DNA from: Pyrenophora tritici-repentis | Lineage: Eukaryota; Ascomycota; Dothideomycetes; Pleosporales; Pleosporaceae | Reading direction: 5' to 3' | Length of the DNA: 64,000 nucleotides | NCBI RefSeq assembly: GCF_003171515.1 | Contig: NC_089390.1 | Span: forward strand, 4,340,001 to 4,404,000 | In this document: positions 41,463 through 53,826 of the stretch, piece after piece | Position numbering within the stretch: the first letter of the stretch is position 1 | Layout of the letters: each line of letters begins with the position of its first letter | Position numbers and translations under genes: made by a program | Notes under the pieces: generated by a model | The model's input: only the letters and a program-made list of their open reading frames with translations | Told to the model about the DNA's origin: nothing | Database searches by the model: none

Positions 41463-42014
41463 CTACGTACGTGATGGTACTCTCGGATTTGTGCGCAGCA
41501 AAAGCTGGAACTTGAGAGACAAGGCCAAGTGGGGGCCACCGCGATAGTGGGGGGACGGTACCTTACGCGTATCATGTATGAACAGATGGCTATGAAGTTG
41601 GTTGTAGATACTGGTTTATGGGAGCATAGCAAGGAAAATTGATAACATGAATGAAAGCTCCACAAGTGTCATCTAGTAACAGTCGCTGCGCCACACGCAC
41701 AGCCACACCCGCGCACCCGGCTCGTCTTCTCAAGTCCCGCCATTTCTTTTTAGCCACCGCTCCACTTCCAAGTTGACTGGTTCATAATGCGCTGGCAACG
41801 CCGCGTCTGGGCGAGAGTCTCTACCTAATATCGAGACTGCTCATTACTCTTGTCACAGCCTCTTACATAGTTTCACGCCTCACGTGGCGACGAGACTGTG
41901 AATTGTTCCACGTGCATGTGTAATGCGCTCTACCAAGTTTCTTAAATATTTCTAGTCCTTATCATCCAGCCACAACATTTCAATATATCTACAATTTCAC
42001 ATCATCTTTCCACC
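41463..42014. other. Intergenic
   Basis: No gene or repeat recognised. It holds the 3' end of the small secreted protein gene and the promoter of the T5orf172 gene. Confidence 0.5.
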
Positions 42015-43504
42015 ATGTTCACAGGAAGAACACCAGAGTCACTCATCCCGCGTTCAGACTCGCGCAACCCAGCTACCACATGTAAAGGCATCACCAAATC
42101 CGGACGACCATGTAGACGCCCCATCGACGCCAAAACATCCAACGACAACGGCGTAATAGCCGTAGTACCCGTTGGCAACGACAGCGACGAAGAAGAAATT
42201 GGAGCTGCTGCGTACTTTTGCTGGCAACACAAGGACCAGGCTGAGCAGTTGGCTGCACAAACATCAAGTGGACCTGCTACACAGCTTTATCCGCTGAAAG
42301 AAAGGAATAGCATTGATACGCTTGTTGAGAGACTTGGCGTCCTCGATGTTAATGAGCCGGGAAGAGAAGAAGAGGTTGGGACGCAGCCGAAGAAAAAGAA
42401 AGAGAGGAGACCATCTACATCGTCGCGACCACCGAGACGGGTTAATCGGCCACCGACTTGGGATACAGTTCAAGGACCTTTAATGTCTGTACCCAATGAT
42501 TTGATGGCGAAACGGAAAGACCACATTCGTCCGTCGAAACCGAGCCCGCAGAGGAAAAAACAAAGTTTTTGGTCTTCGTTATGTTGTGGCTTCGCCGACA
42601 ACGACGATGAAGCCGTCATATTGACACCGCAGCACGCCAAACCCAGACCAGATATCCAACAAGCCCAGAAACTACCACAGTCACAACACCAGCGACGCCG
42701 CCGCTCTAGTAGTAACAATAACACCCCAGCACAACCCTCCTCCCCCTCCCAAACACCACCCCAAAAAACCCAACTCCACCCATCTATCCCCCCGCACCTC
42801 TCCCCCCACATCACCACCACCTTGCTCGCCGAACTCTCCAAACCAATCTCCCCCCCACGACGACGAAGGTTACATTTACATTTTCTGGCTTACACCCGAG
42901 ACAGCGGGTCCGGCACCGGCTTCTACTGCTTCTAGTCTGTTGACGCCGCCATCGGGGAGAGGAGGGCAGAGGAGAACGAGTGATGTTATGAGACAGTTTT
43001 CTGTCAAGGGCAGTGGTGGTGGTGGTGTTGCTGGGAGAGGCGGGGGGGAGTAGTGGAGGGGCGAACAGGGCAGGGGTAAAGGATGGGAAAGAAGGGGAGA
43101 AGGAGAAAGACACCATCCTCCTCAAAATCGGCCGCGCAAACAACGTCCACCGCCGCATGAACGAATGGTCGCGTCAATGTGGGTATAGTTTATCGCTTGT
43201 GCGGTATTACCCCTATGTTCCCTCTTGCTCTCCATCCCCATCCCCAGCGCCCTCTCCATCCCGGCACCCCGCTTCTTCTTCACCATCACCCACCGTCCGC
43301 AAAGTCCCCCACGCAATGCGTGTCGAACGACTAATCCACCTCGAGCTTTCCGCCCAACGCGTAATCAAACAATGCGAGGCGTGTGGAAAGGCTCACAAGG
43401 AATGGTTTGAAGTCGAGGCTAGTCGTGAGGGGGTTAGGGGGGTTGATGAGGTTGTTAGACGGTGGGTGAAGTGGGATGAGGCGATGAGGGATGGGCAGGG
43501 CTAG
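42015..43504 (+). CDS. T5orf172 (GIY-YIG-like) domain protein with two homopolymer frame breaks
   Basis: ATG 42015 opens a frame of Cys-containing N-terminal sequence (TTCKGITKSGRPCRRP...YFCWQHK) and a long disordered basic region. At the C7 run near 42855 the frame must shift to reach HDDEGYIYIFWLTPE. At the G7 run near 43047 it must shift again to reach ILLKIGRANNVHRRMNEW, VERLIHLEL, CEACGKAHKEWFEV and the stop at 43504. Removing one base from each run restores a single exon. The C-terminal part is the T5orf172/DUF1766 domain, distantly like GIY-YIG nucleases, found in fungi and phages; its cell role is poorly known. Two one-base shifts, each in a seven-base run, suggest sequencing errors, not real breaks. 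Confidence 0.8.
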
Positions 43505-44341
43505 GGCTGGGGCTGGGGGATAGATTGGGAGGATGGGGGATGATGTAGGAGAGATGTATACACTCGTCTCGTCACTATTACACATGGGAGATGGGAGGCG
43601 TATTATATTTAGACAAACATTTCCGTCCTAGATGAAGAATATTGTACAATATACCCACATACACGAACTCCGTTGGAAATAGAACCTTTTACCCCATACT
43701 TGTAACTCCACACACGTCAGTCTACTCGATACACTCAAGCCCTATCTAACAGTTTCGTTTTGACAGGATAATGCCCACACCGTTTAGACGAGTGGTTACG
43801 GTGAAACCTCTGCCAAGGCTACGCTTGAATCACAAGTTCGAATGCGACAGGATCGAAACACACTCCACAATATTCAGTTTCCAACAGGCACATGTCAAAG
43901 TCAAAGTCAAAGGAAAAAGAATTTCATTGGGGAATTGGGGTATCTTGTGTAGCTACAGCATCAAAGAAAAAAAAGTTAGGAAAAGAGAAACACAAAAAAG
44001 ACACCCGATATCCGCGGGTTCAGAACATGTGGAATGTGAGTGTGAATCTGGTATTGGGGAGTTTTTGTCCGACATAGCGGACACTGTACAATGGGGGGCT
44101 TTTGGTTGTGGTGACGGTGGTGGTGGTAAAGATGGGGGTAAAAAGGGTGGGGGTGCGCATCAACGCCTCGTTTGATCGGTCTATCATGTAGCTGGTAAAT
44201 GAAAAATGAATAACTTTTCCCTCTCTTTTTGCGTCGCATGTGGCGATGTATTATTACCTCCTGGTGGTGGAGTTGAGTCACCTGTTCAAACGTAGTCGAT
44301 GAAACTATGTACAGTTGAAATCTATTACTGCTTTCGAAGGT
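43505..44341. other. Intergenic between convergent genes
   Basis: 837 bp between the stops of the T5orf172 gene (+) and ATG101 (-). Purine-rich and T-rich tracts occur; no supported gene. Confidence 0.5.
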
Positions 44342-45070
44342 TTAGAAGAGGCCGATGCGCGGTCGCCAGTCATTTTCGTTGACGGATTTGGGGTTCACGA
44401 CGATTTGGTAGGGAAAGGGGTTGGCATCGGTGGTGGTAATGGGCGGGATGTGGTCTTTGTCTCTGTTGACGATGGCGATGATCTTGTGCGCCGCCTTTTC
44501 CAGCGACTTTGTCATAGCGCGACGGACTTTGAGCACATCTACAAGGGGTTAGTATATTCAGCATGCGCTGCAAAAACGAACCTACCTGTCTCGGTCCGTG
44601 GCTGTGCAAGAGTAACGTCCAGCGTCCACTGCTCCCAGCAAACATCCTCGTCTGCCTTGCCGAAAAAGTACGTCTTTCTCCTCTTCTTCTCAAAGAACTG
44701 GACTACAATTTGCCCCCTTCCTCTCGGTTGATGGGTGCTGTCTATGGCGCGTACCAGGGCAAACGTCTTTTGCTCGATGAGCGTCTCGAGATCAACATCG
44801 TCGATGGCGGGAAGGGTGAGGTCGAGGAGGTCGCGAGTCAGGGGCGAGATGGAGGTGAAGTACCGGTGGAAGAAGATGGTGTGCAAGATGGCTGCGTCAA
44901 GTCAGTCATGTCCGTATGGGGAAGTTGGGTTGCGGGGTGGTAGGTTGGGCTGATGTTTGGAAAGAACAGGTTGCGTAGGGAAGGAGCGACTCACCCTTTA
45001 CCACGTCCTTGACACAGGCGGCATCGGCAAAGATCTCGAGGTTGTACTCGGGCCGCCGTCTTGGTTCCAT
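44342..45070 (-). CDS. ATG101: Autophagy protein 101 (HORMA domain)
   Basis: Three exons, complement(44342..44538, 44586..44891, 44995..45070), 192 aa. Introns of 47 and 103 bp are GTAGGT...GTAG and GTGAGT...CAG, with phases agreeing. The sequence shows the family blocks YNLEIFADAACVKDVVKAIL, HTIFFHRYFTSISP, the WEQWTLDVTLAQPR segment and the C-terminal PFPYQIVV with the WRPRIG end. Atg101 is a HORMA-fold partner of Atg13 in the Atg1/ULK1 initiation complex in organisms that lack budding-yeast Atg29/Atg31; filamentous fungi have it. Length is normal (about 190-220). The open frame upstream of Met 45070 is GC-rich leader and is not included. Confidence 0.93.
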
Positions 45071-46064
45071 ACTGGCATGGGCTTTGGAGTTGAGGACCGG
45101 ACGATGGTGAGAAGAGCCGGTTCGTCTGCGCCACACGGGGTTCTTGCGCGGCGGCGGCGGCGGCGGCACAGTTGCAGGGCTGGTGGTCGGCGTGGGTGGT
45201 GGTGAAGGTATGGTCGCGAGCGCGTTTGCAGGGTGACAAATGGGGGCGAGGGTGTTTGTGGGGTGTTGTTGGTATGGCAGTAGGCGTGCAGGCAAAGGTG
45301 AAGTTTTGGGCTTGTGCGGGGCAGGCGCGGACGAACTGGACGACGGAAATTGAGGAGGAGCAGCCGGCATGCGTGAGATCATCAAAGCAGCGTGAGCGCA
45401 ACCCTGGCTAGCCACATTCCACATGTTCGCTAACACTAATGTACCTGGACGCCCTATCGGGCTCCCTTTAATGCAGATGCCTTGGAGCCCTACCACCTAT
45501 TCGCAATCGCAACACGTCTCAGCCTCAGCCTGCCGTGACGTCGTGCTGAGACATGGACTCGAATCAGGCACCTGAAGCTGTCATCTGTTCGGAGCAACTA
45601 TGGACCACGGCATACACATATAGAGTCACCCGGAGCCCATAGACTGGTGATTGTAGCGTGACGATAGCGCGCGGACAAGCCAAACCACGCTTACCCACGG
45701 CCCGCGAACATCCACGGCGGTCGCCTGACATAATCGTGCATGACCAGGCTGTTAATACAGGACTTCCTTGCCCACCAGTTTGCATCGTCGCCGCATCGTC
45801 TTGCATGGTCTGGATGCGTATGCTGACATGTGATTGTGTGACGCGTGGTAATCCACGTGCATCCGACTGCTGTGTACTATACCATGCCAAGATGCATCAT
45901 CTCTTGCATCTTTGTATGCGACAACACGTCTGTCGGTGATTCCGAGTGTTGAGTGCATATGTACAGATGAATAGAGTTTTGAGCCGCAAACACGTGCCAA
46001 GCCTGTCGCGTAAGTCGCGTCAACCCGTCGACCATTGTCGCACAACCAAACATCAACACACGAC
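45071..46064. other. Divergent promoter region, ATG101 and ORC2
   Basis: About 1 kb between the two start codons. The part next to ATG101 is GC-rich with a GGCGGC repeat (around 45150-45170). I see no further gene. Confidence 0.5.
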
Positions 46065-47807
46065 ATGGTTGGCACAAAGCGCAGACGCGACTTGGAGGAC
46101 ATTGACGAGGAGGCTTCACCACAAAAGTTGCGCGCCAGAATTGCAGACGAAACTGGCGATGAATTGGATACCGTTCAAGCCCACACTCCATCGAGAAAGG
46201 GGAAGGCACAACAGCGGGCCGAGTTAGGGACGCCGCGCTCTATTCTCAAAAAGACTGGTCTGATCAATGACATAACCGCGACGCCCAAGTCAACCCGGAA
46301 ACTCGTCTTCGAAACACCAACCAAATCTGCCAAACGTGATTCGCCCAATGGCACCCCGACCATCGTACGCAATGCCGACCGAAGCGCGCGCAGGAAGAGC
46401 AACAGACGTATTCTCCAACGCACATTGAATGGCGAAGACAGCGATGACGACGTGTTGGATGAGGAGGATGAACTCGCCGAACATATTCTGGATGAAGAGG
46501 TGGAGCAAGTCGAGCAAACAGAGGCCACTCAGGAGGCACCAGTGCCGGATACACCCTCAAAACGTGGAAGAGGCCGGCCAAAGGGGTCAGGCAAAGTAGG
46601 ACGACCACGAAAGCAACGCTCGCCAACTCCACCGACCGAACTCCCTCCGCACGAGGAATACTTCTGGCAGAATCGCCCCGGTGCCACCAAAACCTCCAAC
46701 AACACGCTTTCCTCGCAGAGCTTGCTCAATCACGATGAATACTTCCAGGCGATGCAGTCGTATCGAGACCGTCATCAGTCGGAGGTTGACTTTTTAATCC
46801 AACTACACGGGCGTGCCTACGACCAGTGGATATTCGAGCTCGAAGAAGGCTTCAATATATGTTTATATGGCTACGGTTCAAAGCGCGTAATCACCGAACG
46901 ATTCACCGCACGCTTATACCATCACCTCGTATCCTCCGCGTCATACAAGCGAACAAAGAAGACACCAAAGATTGTTGTCATAAACGGGTATAGCGCTGGT
47001 ATAACCATCAAGGACATCTTGGTAACAATCGCATCATCAGTCATCCCAGCAGGTCTAAAACCACCCAACCAACCAGCCCTCCTCCTCGACTTCCTCCTCG
47101 ACCATCTAACGCACAACCCCCCACCCCACGCCATCCCCATCATCCTAAACTCCATCGACTCCCCCCACCTCCGCAAAACCCACATACCCACTATGCTCGC
47201 CCGCCTAGCCAACCACCCCTCCCTCAACCTCGTCTGCACAGCCGACACACCCCACTTCCCCCTCCTCTGGGACGTCGGCCTAAAAACACAATACAAATTC
47301 CTCTTCCACGACGCCACAACCTTTTCGCCCTACGCCGCCGAAATCGACACCGTGGAGACGGCAAACGAACTCTTGGGTCGCAGCGGCAGACGCGTCGGCG
47401 GCAGAGACGGTGTAGGCTTTGTTCTTCGCTCCCTGCCCGAACAAGCTAGAGAACTCTTCCGTATCCTAGTTATGGAACAACTCGCTCTTTCACTCACAGA
47501 AGATTTCACACAAGACAACGAACACGACGACGACAACAATATTACCGCTACACCACGTTCTAAGAAATCCGCACAAAACCCAGCAGAAACCGCTCAAGGC
47601 GTCGAATACCGTGTCCTTTACCACAAAGCCGTCGAAGCGTTTGTTTGCACGAGTGAAGTCAGCTTTCGGACACTATTGAAGGAATTCCACGACCATCAGA
47701 TGATTGAGAGTCGGAAGGATGGGATGGGGGCGGAGAGGTTGTGGGTTCCGTTTCGCTTGGAGGAGTTGGAGGGGTTGGCCGAGGATCTTGCGGGGGATGC
47801 TTTTTAG
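46065..47807 (+). CDS. ORC2: Origin recognition complex subunit 2
   Basis: Single exon, 580 aa, start ATG 46065 (MVGTKRRRD); the open frame extends upstream without a better ATG. An acidic, basic-patched N-terminal region contains two AT-hook cores, RGRPKG and VGRPRK (about 175-195), expected to contact AT-rich DNA. The conserved Orc2 region begins HDEYFQAMQSYRDRH and includes FNICLYGYGSKRV, VVINGYSAG, NSIDSPHLR, LVCTADTPHFPLLWD and a C-terminal winged-helix part ending EELEGLAEDL. Orc2 has a AAA+-like fold without ATPase motifs and is part of the hexameric origin-binding complex. All conserved blocks are present. Confidence 0.95.
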   Translation: MVGTKRRRDLEDIDEEASPQKLRARIADETGDELDTVQAHTPSRKGKAQQRAELGTPRSILKKTGLINDITATPKSTRKLVFETPTKSAKRDSPNGTPTIVRNADRSARRKSNRRILQRTLNGEDSDDDVLDEEDELAEHILDEEVEQVEQTEATQEAPVPDTPSKRGRGRPKGSGKVGRPRKQRSPTPPTELPPHEEYFWQNRPGATKTSNNTLSSQSLLNHDEYFQAMQSYRDRHQSEVDFLIQLHGRAYDQWIFELEEGFNICLYGYGSKRVITERFTARLYHHLVSSASYKRTKKTPKIVVINGYSAGITIKDILVTIASSVIPAGLKPPNQPALLLDFLLDHLTHNPPPHAIPIILNSIDSPHLRKTHIPTMLARLANHPSLNLVCTADTPHFPLLWDVGLKTQYKFLFHDATTFSPYAAEIDTVETANELLGRSGRRVGGRDGVGFVLRSLPEQARELFRILVMEQLALSLTEDFTQDNEHDDDNNITATPRSKKSAQNPAETAQGVEYRVLYHKAVEAFVCTSEVSFRTLLKEFHDHQMIESRKDGMGAERLWVPFRLEELEGLAEDLAGDAF

Positions 47808-48168
47808 ATGGTGGTGGTGGGGTTGTAGGGGGATATGAGGGGCTTGTTAGGTGGTGGTGAAATGTTTTATACGCGTTTAGTCGTGGGGTTTTACGACTTG
47901 GAAATGGGTGGTTTAAGACTTATTCTACGCGTCCTGGGTTTTGTGCTACATTACTGTAACTACACTATTCTATTCATATTCCCATTCTCAACCTTTCCTT
48001 CTTATCCTTTCCTTCCTACATAAATTAAGTGGGGAAAACATCCGGTTCGGTTCGGTAACTTTCCCCGCACCCCAACCACCATCCCACATTAAAACCCACC
48101 CGCGCGAAACAAAACATTAATACATAAATTTAGCAGCATTAAATTATTCTATCAACAACCAAATAACC
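47808..48168. other. Intergenic, ORC2 3' region
   Basis: 361 bp up to the tRNA-Ile; T-rich tracts after ORC2 could serve in 3' processing. No gene seen. Confidence 0.5.
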
Positions 48169-48261
48169 GGTCGCTTAGCTCAGTTGGTTAGAGCGTGGTG
48201 CTAATACAAATTGCCTTTGTGTGATACGCCAAGGTCGCGAGTTCGACCCTCGTAGTGACCA
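48169..48261 (+). tRNA. tRNA-Ile (AAT) with a 19-nt canonical intron
   Basis: The acceptor GGTCGCT/AGTGACC pairs with one G-U. The A box is TAGCTCAGTTGG and the T-arm contains GAGTTCGACCCTC. The anticodon stem TGGTG/CGCCA encloses CTAATA...A with anticodon AAT. A 19-nt intron (48207-48225) sits between positions 37 and 38, the normal eukaryotic site. A T7 terminator follows at about 48266. It is a useful normal comparison for the odd tRNA-Gly. Confidence 0.95.
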
Positions 48262-49684
48262 AGATCTTTTTTTGCTGTTGTGATGTCTATCCATCTGGCA
48301 TTGTAGCTGCAGTGATGATAATGAAGGCTGTTGCAGATTTTTGTTGGTGGTGATGGGATATAGAGGACGGAAATGTCAATACTTCAATAGCGTTGGAGGG
48401 TTGGTAGCGTTAGAAGAATAGGTGCATATGCGATATGGTGCGATGCGATGCGCGGACTGGCAAAAGAAAATACAGATTCAACATCGCAGATCGTGAAATC
48501 CCCAACTTCGATTCACCATGTTTTTTCTTATCGACATTGTGTACCAACCCCCTATTGTCTACTGTACCTTATAGTCTATCCTACATGTCCGCTATTTGTA
48601 TTTATATCTATATCTCCACACATCTATAAGCCTCCTACGCTGTCCGTCACTAATATGACTGACCGAACGAATGCTAACTCATGTCGTCAAAGCTGGAAGG
48701 TCTGGGTGTTGTAATGACGCACCTAGCTTTTTTCCCAAGCACCTGGTCCAGGTCCAGCTCTGGTTGAAACTTTGCTATTTGAGGGGCTGGCAGTGGCATA
48801 TTTGAAATCGGTTGCTTTGCTTTGGTGGACGCGAGTGCGGAAAGCTAAGTAAGCAAAGACCAGACCAACAGAAGATTGCGCATCCAAAAGTCGATGTATA
48901 CGCGTGAATACCGATGCTTGCTATACTGGTGTCGGTACCAGCGTGTCATGTGCGTCATGTTTTGCCGTTAGCTCATACTTCAAGTCGTTAGTTCTTAGTT
49001 CTTGCGACGCGGACGGGGAGACTATAAGTTTGCGGAGTTTAATCCGGAGTTCCAGGTCATTCGCCCAGACTAGAAACACCCGTCTAGGCCGAATAGCACG
49101 GACGCTTGGTTTGCGTGTCTTGTCCTAATATGGTAAGTTTGTAGTTGGGAAAGGTGCATGGTCACTACACGCGGCGGGAATAGGTGTCATAGCCCGCAGC
49201 ACATGGGACGGGGAAATGTCATAATCCAGCTGGGACGTTGGGAAAAAGGAATGTTTTGACGAGAGTGGAGCGCAAGGGTAACGGGCTAGATGATGGAGGC
49301 GTTGGGGCTAGAGGTTGGGGGTTTGGATGGAGTGGTCTGGATGGAGGCGTTGTGGGGTGGATGGATGGAAGACGGATGTGGGTGTTTTGGGAGGCGGGTT
49401 TGGTGGGTTAGTGATTTGAGGGGTGATGGTGATGGCGATGATGATGATGTCGTGTGCGTGTGCGTGTGCGTGTGGAGTTTTTATAGAATAGATGGGTGGG
49501 CATGGGCTGGTGACAAGTTAGTTCAATTTGGGTTATCATTTTGTGTTTTGATAGAACAGAAAGGTGTATACCCATCTATCCAGTGTATTTGCATCCGTTT
49601 CTTGTTAGAGTGTATCGTCTCTTTGTGGCTACTTTCCGTTTTCTTCAAAAATCTTCATACAGAGATTCTGTCTGTACCACCACC
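48262..49684. other. Long intergenic region upstream of the aquaporin
   Basis: 1.4 kb without a recognisable gene. It contains a G-rich stretch with repeated GGATGGA-type words (49290-49380) and a GATGGT/GTGTGC microsatellite near 49425-49475. A 5' leader of the aquaporin gene probably lies in the last few hundred bases. Confidence 0.5.
49425..49475 (+). repeat. GATGGT and GTGTGC microsatellites
   Basis: GGTGATGGCGATGATGATGA followed by about four GTGTGC units; simple-sequence DNA about 210 bp before the aquaporin start. Confidence 0.7.
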
Positions 49685-51237
49685 ATGAACATCAATGTAA
49701 GCCTCATCCTCTTTCCATTTACCACCCTCTAACACGGCCCGCCAGCAACCCGTTCAAGGCCGCGCCCTTGCCCTCCCCTTCACCAAAGCCGCAAACCCCA
49801 ATGCCACCCTCACAGACCGCGACCTCCGCCTCCCCTTCATAAGCCGGGTCCCAGACAACATCCGCAACCACTTCGTCGCCATGTGCGGCGAGTTCGTCGG
49901 CACAGTCCTGTTCCTCTTCTTCGCCCTATCCGGCGCACAGGTCGCAAACAGTATACCGTCGTCTGGGGGGAAGACGGTGGCGGAGGCGGGCAGTAATCCG
50001 CAGCAGTTGCAGTATATAGCGTTATGTTTTGGGTTTTCGCTGGCGGTGAATGCGTGGGTGTTTTTTAGGATTAGTGGGGGGTTGTTTAATCCTGCTGTAA
50101 GTCTTTTTGCCCTTCCTAGGACCTTGTCTCCTTCTTGGCAAGGTGTGCTATGCTAACGGTTTTGTGTAGGTCACGTTTGGTATGTGTTTGATTGGGGCGC
50201 TACCTTGGGTGAGGGGTGCGTTGTTGTTTGTGACGCAGATTCTGGGTGGTATGGCGGCGGCGGGGTTGGTGAGCTGTATGTTTCCGGGTGAACTGAATGT
50301 GAGAACGAAGTTGGGTGGGGGGACTACTATTACCCAAGGTCTCTTTATTGAGATGTTCTTGACCGCGCAGCTGGTGTTTACGATTTTTATGTTGGCGGCG
50401 GAGAAGCATAAGGGTACTTTTATTGCGCCGGTTGGTAAGTTGTTGCTGTGAGCGTTGGGTGGAGTGGAGTGCTAACAATTTGCAGGTATCGGTCTGGCGC
50501 TCTTCATCACAGAGTTGTCGGGGGTATACTTTACCGGTGGATCTCTCAACCCAGCTCGTTCGTTTGGCCCAGCTGTTGTCAATCTGGAGTTTACCCACTA
50601 CCACTGGATCTATTGGCTAGGACCTATCCTCGGATCTGTAATTGCAGCCGGCTTCTACAAGTTCATCAAGGTTCTCGAATACGAAACTGCAAACCCAGGT
50701 CAAGACATGGATCATGCCGCCATCATCGAGAAGAAGAAGAACCTGTTGCTTGCCGCTGGTATCAACGAATACGATGCTCACCAAGTCGCCACCGAGCTCA
50801 CCGAAAAAGCCGCTGTTGCCGAAGCTGGCGGTCCAGATGGCGGTATCGTGGCTAATGGCCAAGGAAAACGTAGCTCAGATGCACTTCCTACTTCTGGCAT
50901 GTACGGCACCCAGTTCCGATCGAACTCCACAGGAAGCGATAGACTGGGATCCGGTAACTCGGAGAAGACGTTTGTGAAACTGCAGCGTCCTGTTGGAGCT
51001 ATGACAGGAAGTCAGACTGGACGGTTTAGTTACCTTGGTAGTCGGGGTGTGGCGCCAGGTGATACCGCCCAGGCTCAAGCTCTAAGGATGGAGACGAGGT
51101 TGGAGAGTCCTGCCATGGCGACTAATGACGAGCTTTATGCACCGCTTCAGCATGGTGCGGATGTTCCTCTTGGCGGTTCGGTGCTTGAGTCTGATCCTAG
51201 GCTGGGAATGCAGAGGACGCCTTCTAGCTTTGCGTGA
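49685..51237 (+). CDS. Orthodox aquaporin (MIP family water channel)
   Basis: Four exons, join(49685..49696, 49746..50096, 50170..50434, 50486..51237), 459 aa. The first exon codes only MNIN; introns are 49, 73 and 51 bp. Six membrane segments are visible, with the two pore motifs GLFNPAVTFG (about 116-125) and SLNPARSFG (about 229-237). Arg-Ser after the second NPA, not Arg-Asp, indicates a water-type pore, not an aquaglyceroporin. The loop ISRVPDNIRNHFVAMCGEF precedes helix 1. The cytosolic C-terminal tail of about 180 residues is long for the family and Ser/Gly-rich, a likely regulatory region. The microscopic first exon is the main uncertainty in the model. Confidence 0.9.
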
Positions 51238-51725
51238 TTGTGGATGGAGAGACTTTGATGATGTAACGAAGCGATTGTTTAAAAATGTATCATACTCATT
51301 GTTTACGTACTGTGTATATAGTTTGAGTCCTCAATCATTAGTTCAATCTGGGGATCTACCATAATGCGTCATTCTCACATGCTACTGCGGAGAGAGTTAT
51401 GCCCGCGCATACCAGCGCTGCGTGAGGGGCGACAGCCTAGCAAATGACGCACGAATCGGCCAGTCTCAAGACTTATAGGCTCGCAGATCCAAACCGGTAG
51501 ATGTATGATTCCGTATTGCGATGATTACAAAGAAGGTGGTTTTGGATGACCTTCACGGTTCTGCTCTCCAGCAACATCAAGCGAACTACACTAGTCCCAA
51601 ACCCGTCTAGTTCCTTCCAAAATATCTCCCCCACCCGTGACTCCACATCGAGCCTCAACCGTCTAAAGATTCGCCATCTAGCAAACTTCAACCCCCAGCC
51701 AGAAGATCAAAAATAACCCACCGCC
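51238..51725. other. Intergenic
   Basis: 488 bp between aquaporin and ELP3, both on +. No gene recognised; probably the ELP3 promoter. Confidence 0.5.
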
Positions 51726-53509
51726 ATGGCGACAATGACAGTAACAGAGACGCAACATAAGAGGAGGCTGCCAAAGAATGTAAAGTTGCCACCGGAGAAT
51801 GAGCGGTACATGCACGCATGTGCAGACATTGCGAATGCGCTCATCCAAGACTACGAAGCACAAGCCGATGGGTCAAAGCCAAAGAAAGATTTAAATTTGA
51901 ATTCTCTACGGGGCCAAATTGCGAAGAAGCATTATCTAAAAAGTCAACCGCCGCTTACGGCGATTATTGCGGCAGTGCCCGAGCATTACAAGAAGTACAT
52001 CTTGCCGAAACTTATTGCAAAGCCGATTCGTATGTCACTTCTCAGATGATATCACGTGAGAATACAAACTGATGTTGTCTAGGCACGTCATCAGGTATAG
52101 CAGTAGTAGCAGTAATGTGCAAACCTCATCGGTGCCCACACATTTCCTACACTGGCAACATTTGTGTCTACTGCCCCGGAGGACCAGACTCCGACTTTGA
52201 GTACTCGACTCAATCCTACACAGGCTATGAACCCACATCTATGCGTGCCATCCGCGCACGCTACGACCCCTACGAGCAAGCCCGTGGCCGGGTAGACCAA
52301 ATAAAGTCGCTCGGCCACAGCGTGGACAAGGTAGAGTACATCATCATGGGCGGCACTTTCATGTCGCTCCCAGAGTCGTACCGAGACGAATTCATCTCGC
52401 AACTGCACAACGCCCTCTCCGGCTACCAAACCACCAACGTCGACGAAGCCGTTGCCGCGGGCGAAATGAGCAACATCAAATGCGTGGGCATAACAATCGA
52501 AACACGCCCAGACTACTGTCTAGACCAACACCTCTCCTCAATGCTCCGCTACGGCTGCACGCGCCTAGAAATCGGCGTCCAGTCCCTCTACGAAGACGTA
52601 GCCCGCGACACAAATCGCGGCCACACCGTCGCCGCCGTTGCAAAAACTTTCTGCCTCGCAAAAGACGCCGGTTTCAAGGTAGTCTCGCACATGATGCCGG
52701 ACTTGCCAAACGTAGGAATGGAACGCGACCTCGACCAATTCATCGAATACTTCTCAAACCCTGCGTTCCGCACCGACGGCTTGAAAATTTACCCCACGCT
52801 CGTTATTCGAGGGACGGGGCTTTACGAACTCTGGCGTACGGGGCGGTATAAGAATTATACGCCTAATGCTCTCATCGATATCGTCGCTCGTATCCTGGCG
52901 CTCGTACCGCCTTGGACACGCATCTACCGCGTCCAGCGCGATATCCCCATGCCACTGGTTACCTCTGGTGTTGAAAACGGTAATTTGCGTGAATTGGCCC
53001 TCGCTCGAATGAAGGATTTCGGTACGAGTTGTCGCGATGTGCGCACCCGCGAGGTCGGCATCAACGAGGTTAAACACAAGATCCGGCCCGATCAGGTCGA
53101 ACTCGTGCGTAGGGACTACACGGCAAACGGTGGGTGGGAGACTTTTCTCGCGTATGAGGATCCGAAACAGGATATTTTGATTGCGTTGTTGAGGCTACGG
53201 CAGTGTTCAAAGGAACATACGTTTAGGGAGGAGTTGGTGGGTCAGCCGTCGTCGTTGGTTAGGGAGTTGCATGTTTATGGCTCTGCGGTTCCGATTCATG
53301 CGAGGGATCCGAAGAGGTTCCAGCATCAGGGGTATGGGACGCTGTTGATGGAGGAGGCGGAGAGGATCGCGAGGGAGGAGCATGGGAGTAGCAAGATTAG
53401 TGTGATTTCTGGGGTGGGTGTAAGGAGTTACTATGCCAAGTTGGGGTATTGGCTTGATGGGCCGTATATGAGCAAGACGCTTGAGCCGCTGTGGGAGAGG
53501 GAGTGGTAG
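51726..53509 (+). CDS. ELP3: Elongator catalytic subunit (radical SAM and acetyltransferase)
   Basis: Two exons, join(51726..52029, 52083..53509), 576 aa; the 53-bp intron is GTATGT...TCTAG. Residues 1-100 form the N-terminal tRNA-binding region. The radical SAM cluster motif is [14 protein letters not shown] (Cys about 119, 129, 132), with [18 protein letters not shown] and LEIGVQS following. The C-terminal GNAT acetyltransferase domain contains the acetyl-CoA loop [16 protein letters not shown] (about 510-530) and ends LEPLWEREW. Elp3 modifies U34 of cytosolic tRNAs (cm5U) within Elongator. Length and all motifs match the family. Confidence 0.97.
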
Positions 53510-53826
53510 GGTGGCTGAGTTGATGTCGACGCATGGACGTCGTATCCGCATCTATTTCAGACGGATGCACATGTACAAATAGCATGGTATTCGACCAGAC
53601 TCAATAACATCCTACAAAACGCAGTACCAAAACCACCAGTAGCTACCAGAACGCCTTGTGCAATGTTACAAGATACAGATAATCCCCATCTCTCCCCTTC
53701 CCCAGGCATGCATGCTGACGTGTGCGCGCATCCCAGTGCCGCGTCATATCCTCCCATAGTCCCTGTCATCGTACATTATGTCCGCCCCTGATGGCGCAAC
53801 CACATCTATTCATCGGGGAAGTAGAA

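Noticed and set aside
43771..44175. 134-codon plus-strand frame between T5orf172 and ATG101
   Set aside because: Low-complexity Lys/Gly-rich translation without family features.
45172..45496. Frames in the GC-rich leader upstream of ATG101
   Set aside because: GC-rich, repetitive translations in all frames; Met 45070 is the supported ATG101 start.
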